A stretch of DNA of 64,000 nucleotides, taken from Homarus americanus (Eukaryota > Arthropoda > Malacostraca > Decapoda > Nephropidae). The translations under genes were made by a program, and so were the position numbers. The notes beneath the pieces are model-generated. The model was not told the origin of the DNA. It worked only from the letters and a program-made list of their open reading frames with translations, and made no database searches. Numbering within the stretch: the stretch's first letter is position 1; each line of letters begins with the position of its first letter. Shown here in pieces: positions 58,805 to 64,000 of this stretch. The stretch spans positions 498,001-562,000 of the forward strand of contig NW_024753848.1 of assembly GCF_018991925.1 (NCBI RefSeq). Direction: 5' to 3'.

Positions 58805-60900
58805 TCATGTCCTGGCCTGATGGCAGAGAACAGCCATCGTAGTTAACAAAACAATGGTGTCGATGTGATCTACCACAACAGCCACCAAGGAGCAGAATGG
58901 CAGACCCACTGTGGTGATGAGGTGACCCAAGACGTCATCATTAGCTTGTAGACCTTCTTGGTATTCCATATGCTGTATCCAAGGTCGAGCCATCGCCTCC
59001 ACTATGTCACTCACAATGGGTGACACTTGCATCACAGCTACCAGGGGAGTGGCCATCACTTGGTACCCACGTAGTGCCTGGCCATTGCTGGTGGCCAGGT
59101 GGACCCCAAACGATGCATCGGCCAAGTATGATGATAGAGAAAGGCGTCCTTGGGTGAAGAGCTCTGTACAAATAACAGTGTGGTCCAGCTTATTCTGTAT
59201 TCCCTTGGCGAACAGTGTGCCACAAGAGCCACCCACAGCCACACCACAAGCACCGTAACATACTCCAGGACTTACTGTGACATCACTCAGTAAAATGTAC
59301 ACGAAGCAAAACGCACAGCCTCCAGAGGACCCGAGACACCCACCAATCTGAGGGATTAACGCCTTAAAGCCTTCATAGGCCAAAATTTTATCAATACTTT
59401 TCATAGCCCTTCTGAGAGGTCCATACCTCCTTCGGCGCTGTATTGGAAACCTGTGTTTGGTGATGAGGCTTCGTATGATGCGGCGGCTAGTTGGGCCTCC
59501 AGGGGTTGTGACCGTCACACATCGTAGTGAGTCATTATGTGTTGTAGCACCTTGGCATCCAATCTCCAAATGTGGGGCACCCTGACGACTCTGGCACCAA
59601 GTTCGCACACTGAAACCACCTGGAGACCCATTAGGTATAAGGAGGACGTGAGGTGGTGCTGTGGAGCGCCAGGTTGTGGTGACTGGCCGGTGCGTCAAGG
59701 GGTCATGTGCTGTCACTTCGATCCAGGTACTCATGTCACAATGTGTATGAGCTGCCAGTTCCTGAAGCTCTTCCTGGGTCACTAGACGGGTAGGTGAGTG
59801 ACTTTCTCTCACTACCACCCATGGGGGATGCTTCTCACCTCCTTCCACTCGTGTCAGGCCCTCAAGCAGCCATGGTGTTTCCTGTAGTACAACCTGACCT
59901 ACTAAATGTTTTGCAACTAGTCTCATCCGCACAGCCCAGCCTGATACTTTACCATCTACCATATCTGCTGGCTTGATGACTCCTCTGTGGGTTGCATGAT
60001 CAACAAAGTTTCGCCGCATCTCTGGGACATCTGAAACAGTGCTGTTGGTGACTGCCAGTAGAGCAAGGCTGGCAGCATCATAAGCAAGGGTGGCGACTAA
60101 GGGGTTTTGAGGGTCTAGTGCAAGCAGCAGTTGACGGCGAGTGATTGCATCCATCTGAGATGATCCCGCCCAGGCAACAGTGCACACTGCACAGGCCTCA
60201 GCAATTCTACGGGCAACTGGGTCACTGAGGAGTTTGGCACGATGAACAGGATGGGTATGTAACATGACAAGACGGCCACGAAGAATGTGACCGACAGAAG
60301 TCATAATTTCTGGCAAGTGACCGCCCACTGACACCCAGACACCTGCCTCCGGCAAAGCGGCCAAGGTATCTCCCAGGTGTGCCGTGGAGAGGTTCCTGGC
60401 GTGCAGGTGAACTGGTTGCGCTACAGTGATGCCGTAAGTCTTCCCGGCCGTCATCACGTGTGTCATCTGCTTCTCTTCCCTGCTAGTGATGACTGGGATG
60501 AGGTGGGTGAGGCCGGTTCCCGCCAATTTGGCCACCTCTGCCGTGATCAGAGCACCGTGGGAAGGTGACAATGATGCCAGGAAGGGGCAGTCATCACTAG
60601 AGATGAGGGACGTGGGGGACACTAGCAGAGCCTTCCTGCCCGAGTACTCCATATAGTGACACAGTGCCTCTACTTGCACTCCATCACCACCCACCAGGAA
60701 GACTCTCACTCCTTCACTCCACAGAGTCTTGAAGGCCTGGAGGGCACCTAGGGTAGTTCCCCACGTGAAGGCTTCGCGCACCTGTACATCCATTGTGATG
60801 CTTATGGCGGCCACATGATCTCTGACGGCCAGCACTGTTGCCTTCCTCAAGTCCTCATCCAGCTCTGACCCGGACATCAACACTCCGACCTTCACCTCTA
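58805..60900 (-). CDS. Unrecognised gene, last exon: LivJ-like ligand-binding domain plus Cys-rich hydrophobic C-terminus
   Basis: A 2.1-kb exon with a good acceptor (TTTCTTTACAG at 60911-60901) and TGA at 58807-58805; 698 residues in the exon, entered in phase 1 (TA completes the first codon, then GAG). Counting from the GTG at 60895, residues 1 to about 345 resemble a type 1 periplasmic-binding/ANF-receptor-like fold: VGVLMSGSELDEDL, VFLVGGDGVQVEA, LTHLIPVITSREE and LAYDAASLALLAV fall where they do in LivJ-type proteins. Then come a variable middle, an Arg-rich patch (QRRRRYGPLRR, about 488-498), a Cys/Gly-rich hydrophobic stretch (about 518-560), CTELFTQGRLS to PWIQHMEYQEG (about 576-648), and a hydrophobic tail near 660-690. 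Upstream exons (a signal peptide or start codon) are not found to the right in this window. The fold is inferred from motif placement, and the function is unknown. Confidence 0.75.
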
Positions 60901-61794
60901 CTGTAAAGAAACATACATTATGGAAGAACTACAGCAGACTAAGTATGCTCCATGTACTAAGACCTACAGCAGACTAAGGATGCTCCATGTACTATATCCG
61001 ACACATTTGTATAATAGACAATGGTTGTTAAAGAAAGCCTTAACTTTATTACATCACCTGAGTGGAAGTTTTACAATATACTTTAAACATTATTATAGCT
61101 TTACTTCTTGTGTCATCCATAACAATTGTGGGAGCGAACTGTTCATCACTGCGTGTCAAGTTGGCTAGCAGTGACGGTATACATTATACAGTTCACCATA
61201 TACAGTGTACAGACAACATAGACATACACGCCATATAGATCGTGCAGATACAGTATACATATATAAAATTTCCAATATACGTATAGATAAAGAGTGAATC
61301 AGGTACATAAATCAAGCAAATGTTGTAACACCTATTTTGATTCCTCTCCAAACCACATGAAGCAAACCTAATTATTACCAAACTTCAGAGGAAAATAGAG
61401 CTTAAATTAGGTCAATGTGTTAATGTTAATGGCACTTAATATTATTTTAAAGAGAGATAATGAGACCAGGAACAAATTATCTTGGAAATATTCTCATGAT
61501 TGTTGAGTTAATGTGGATAAAGAGAGAAAACATTAATTGAAGTTGTTTCCCAGTTTACGATGACGAATATTATGAGTATATCCTCACTATCATTATCTAA
61601 AAAAAAAGATAAATAAAAAAATAAAAGAGAAAAAAGCAGAAAACAAGACGGCGGTAAGCAGACAGTACCCAGCAACAAACAGAACGATATTAACACCCAG
61701 CAGAAGACGAAATATGTATAGGCGGTAACGCAACGGCTTAAACAAGTAGGACTGCTTATACCCTGGAGCGGGGAAATTGAAGTCAGGCAGTGGG

Positions 61795-62020
61795 CACACA
61801 CACACCACACCCACCCACACACACACCACACCCACCCACACACACACCACACCCACCCACACACATACCACACCCACACACACACACACCACACCCACAC
61901 ACACACACACACACCACACTCCACCCACACACACACCACACACCCACACACACACACACCACACCCACCCACACACACACCACACCCACCCACACACACA
62001 CCACACCCACCCACCACGTC
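61795..62020. repeat. CA-rich minisatellite
   Basis: The unit is near CACACACCACACCCACC (about 21 bp with variants), about 10 copies. The long His/Thr/Pro or Val/Cys/Gly open frames on both strands come from the repeat. Confidence 0.95.
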
Positions 62021-62091
62021 ATGCCCAGCCAACCTATAATACCTGAGCTCAAGTCATTGTTTCTCACTGTAATGAACCCTATGTTTGATGC

Positions 62092-63131
62092 AATGTTACG
62101 ATACCTGGCCCTTACATGATGCTACGATACCTGGCCCTTCCATGGTACAATGATGCTGCGATACCTGGCCCTTCCGTGGTACAATTATGCTACGATACCT
62201 GGCCCTTCCATGGTACAATTATGCTACGATACCTGGCCCTTCCATGGTACAATTATGCTACGATACCTGGACCTTCCATGGTACAATTATGCTACGATAC
62301 CTGGCCCTTCCCATGGTACAATTATGCTACGAACCTTCCATGTCGATACCAGGCCCTTCCATGGTACAATGATGCTGCGATACCTGGCCCTTCCATGGTA
62401 CAATTATGCTACGATACCTGGCCCTTCCATGGTACAATTATGCTACGATACCAGGCCCTTCCATGGTACAATGATGCTGCGATACCTGGCCCTTCCGTGG
62501 TACAATGATGCTACGATACTGGCCCTTTCCTGGTATAATGATGCTACGATAGCTGGCCCTTCCGTGGTATAATGATGCTACGATACCCGGCTTTTCTATG
62601 ATGCTACGATACCTGGCCTTCCATGGTACAATGATGCTGCGATACCTGGCCCTTCCGTGGTACAATGATGCTACGATACCTGGCCCTTTCTGGTATAATG
62701 ATGCTACGATAGCTGGCCCTTCCGTGGTATAATGATGCTACGATAGCTGGCCCTTCCATGGATGCTGATCCTGGCCCTTCCATGGTACAATTATGCTACG
62801 ATACCAGGCCCTTCCATGGTACAATGATGCGCGATACCTGGCCCTTCCGTGGTACAATGATGCTACGATAGCTGGCCTTCCATGGTACAATTATGCTACG
62901 ATACCAGGCCCTTCCATGGTACAATGATGCTGCGATACTGGCCCTTCCGTGGTACAATGATGCTACGATAGCTGGCCCTTCCGTGGTATAATGATGCTAC
63001 GATACCCGGCTTTTCTATGATGCTACGATACCTGGCCCTTTCCTGGTATAATGATGCTACGATAGCTGGCCCTTCCGTGGTATAATAATGCTACGATTCC
63101 TGGCCCTTCTATGATGCTACGATACCTGACC
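62092..63131. repeat. 34-bp minisatellite, about 30 units
   Basis: The unit is close to GGTACAATTATGCTACGATA then CCTGGCCCTTCCAT. Variants include CAATGATGCTGCGAT, GATAGCTGG and GGTATAATGATG. Because 34 is not divisible by 3, three units give one open 34-codon period, which creates the long open frames here. Confidence 0.97.
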
Positions 63132-63186
63132 CTTTACTGTTAGAATTACAGTACTTGGCGTCTCATAACAGTTAAGGTATCTGAAA

Positions 63187-63293
63187 GAATCACCTAAAGA
63201 TCAGACACCCCAGTTTAGGTTAGGTTAGGATTAGTATTTTTCTGTTTAATAAGTAGGTGAAATAAGCTGGGTGGTCTAATCTTCAGGTGATCC
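63187..63293. mobile_element. Small foldback element, about 107 bp
   Basis: GAATCACCTAAAGATCAGAC on the left pairs with TCTAATCTTCAGGTGATCC on the right, with TTAGGTTAGG between. A similar AAATAAGCTGGG and TCAGGTGA block occurs at 16880-16925. Confidence 0.65.
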
Positions 63294-63455
63294 ATCTTAA
63301 ATAGCACAAGAAACATATCTGACGTGTTCGGTATCTGTCACATTCCTTCCTCTGGGTGTGTGTGTGTCGAGGAAGGTGGTCACTGTCTGCAAATTGTATA
63401 CCTGTAGTGTGTGTTTACAAGGTGAATTAATATGAAATTAAGACGACTTTACTTT

Positions 63456-63513
63456 GTATGTATGTATGTATGTATGTATGTATGTATGTATGTATGTATG
63501 TATGTATGTATGT
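63456..63513. repeat. (TATG)n microsatellite
   Basis: About 14 uninterrupted units. Confidence 0.97.
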
Positions 63514-63616
63514 ACTCTAATTGATCTGTCCACTCCATGGGTTGCCGCACCTACTTTGAACTAACAACTCACAATGCCCGTTCAGTGTTTACCATCTCTC
63601 TCGATACACCCAAAGC

Positions 63617-63651
63617 TTCTAACACAACACAACACAACACAACACAACACG
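63617..63651. repeat. (ACACA)n pentamer repeat
   Basis: About seven copies of AACAC in a row. Confidence 0.95.
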
Positions 63652-64000
63652 ACGCTAATACTTCATTACAGGGAACCGATAAGAGCTAGGTACATGCCCC
63701 CTAATCCTCTAGGTATTGGTATAAGATAATTTCATAAAACAATAATACATGTAGAAGCTATAATATGCTACCAAATTATACTCTTAACAAGGTGTATAAT
63801 TCTTTTCAGATGAGAGAGATAAAATAGATATTCATAAAAAAAGTATTTGGAAATATTGAGGGGTCGTGTTCACTTTGCACAAAACCATTTAGAAATCAAC
63901 TCGGCCCCCCCCCCCCAAAAAGTGGAAAAAAAAATAATGGTAATATTGACTGGTTATATGAGATGGTCTATCTAGATTTTTTAGTTGAACTGGTTAAGTG

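Larger units (their letters stand above)
60901..64000. other. Upstream flank of the LivJ-like gene, repeat-dominated
   Basis: 60.9-61.75 kb has no recognised feature. From 61.8 kb it is largely tandem repeats and a small foldback element. Upstream exons of the LivJ-like gene must lie in this stretch or beyond base 64000. The last 350 bp show only a (C)n and an (A)n run. Confidence 0.6.

Noticed and set aside
59004..60568. Several plus-strand open frames of 60-84 codons
   Set aside because: Antisense shadows of the GC-richer LivJ-like exon.
61777..62119. Long open frames on both strands (His/Thr/Pro and Val/Cys/Gly repeats)
   Set aside because: They come from the CA-rich minisatellite and are open in several frames at once.
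62092..63131. Regularly spaced 34-bp repeats, CRISPR-like at first glance
   Set aside because: Units are directly adjacent without unique spacers, and the genome is eukaryotic. It is a minisatellite.

Overview
This is eukaryotic nuclear DNA, AT-rich and repeat-dense. It has spliced genes with GT-AG introns, many TA-target-site (Tc1/mariner, Tigger/pogo-type) transposons, a CR1-type retrotransposon, tRNA-derived SINE sequence, long microsatellites and scattered degenerate TTAGG repeats. Together with the protein similarities this suggests an arthropod, most likely a decapod crustacean. The species cannot be named from the window.

Four genes are supported. (1) Plus strand, from before base 1 to 23288: the last five coding exons of a d4/DPF (BAF45) gene, carrying one C2H2 finger, a Ser/Gly-rich linker and the tandem PHD fingers. 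(2) Minus strand, 47789 to 40098: a complete six-exon borealin (CDCA8) gene, joined phase-consistently to 286 residues. (3) Plus strand, 51126 to 55780: a complete seven-exon RPP40 (RNase P/MRP p40 subunit) gene, 372 residues from the chosen ATG. (4) Minus strand, 60900 to 58805: a long terminal exon of an unrecognised gene. Its first half resembles a LivJ-like (type 1 periplasmic-binding) ligand-binding domain and its second half is Cys-rich and hydrophobic. This is the most unusual coding feature here.

Layout: d4 and borealin converge across about 17 kb (23.3-40.1 kb) in which I see only repeats. Borealin and RPP40 diverge head-to-head from a 3.3 kb spacer holding a (TAA)n tract, an 18-bp tandem repeat, a SINE and an inverted-repeat element. 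RPP40 and the LivJ-like gene converge over 55.8-58.8 kb. The last 3 kb is mostly satellite DNA (CA-rich minisatellite, a 1-kb 34-bp minisatellite, TATG and ACACA repeats).

Mobile DNA: two copies of one TA-flanked transposon lie at 5402-9429 and 42403-44087. The first carries a nested CR1-like element with an SGNH-esterase ORF1, and the second preserves what looks like the uninterrupted site. Other elements include a solo Tigger-like element encoding only a CENP-B-type DNA-binding domain, a non-autonomous element with a perfect 5-bp target duplication, a large foldback element, and several two-copy or multi-copy MITE families. The four genes belong to unrelated processes (chromatin remodelling, mitosis, tRNA processing, unknown), and nothing suggests a functional cluster.
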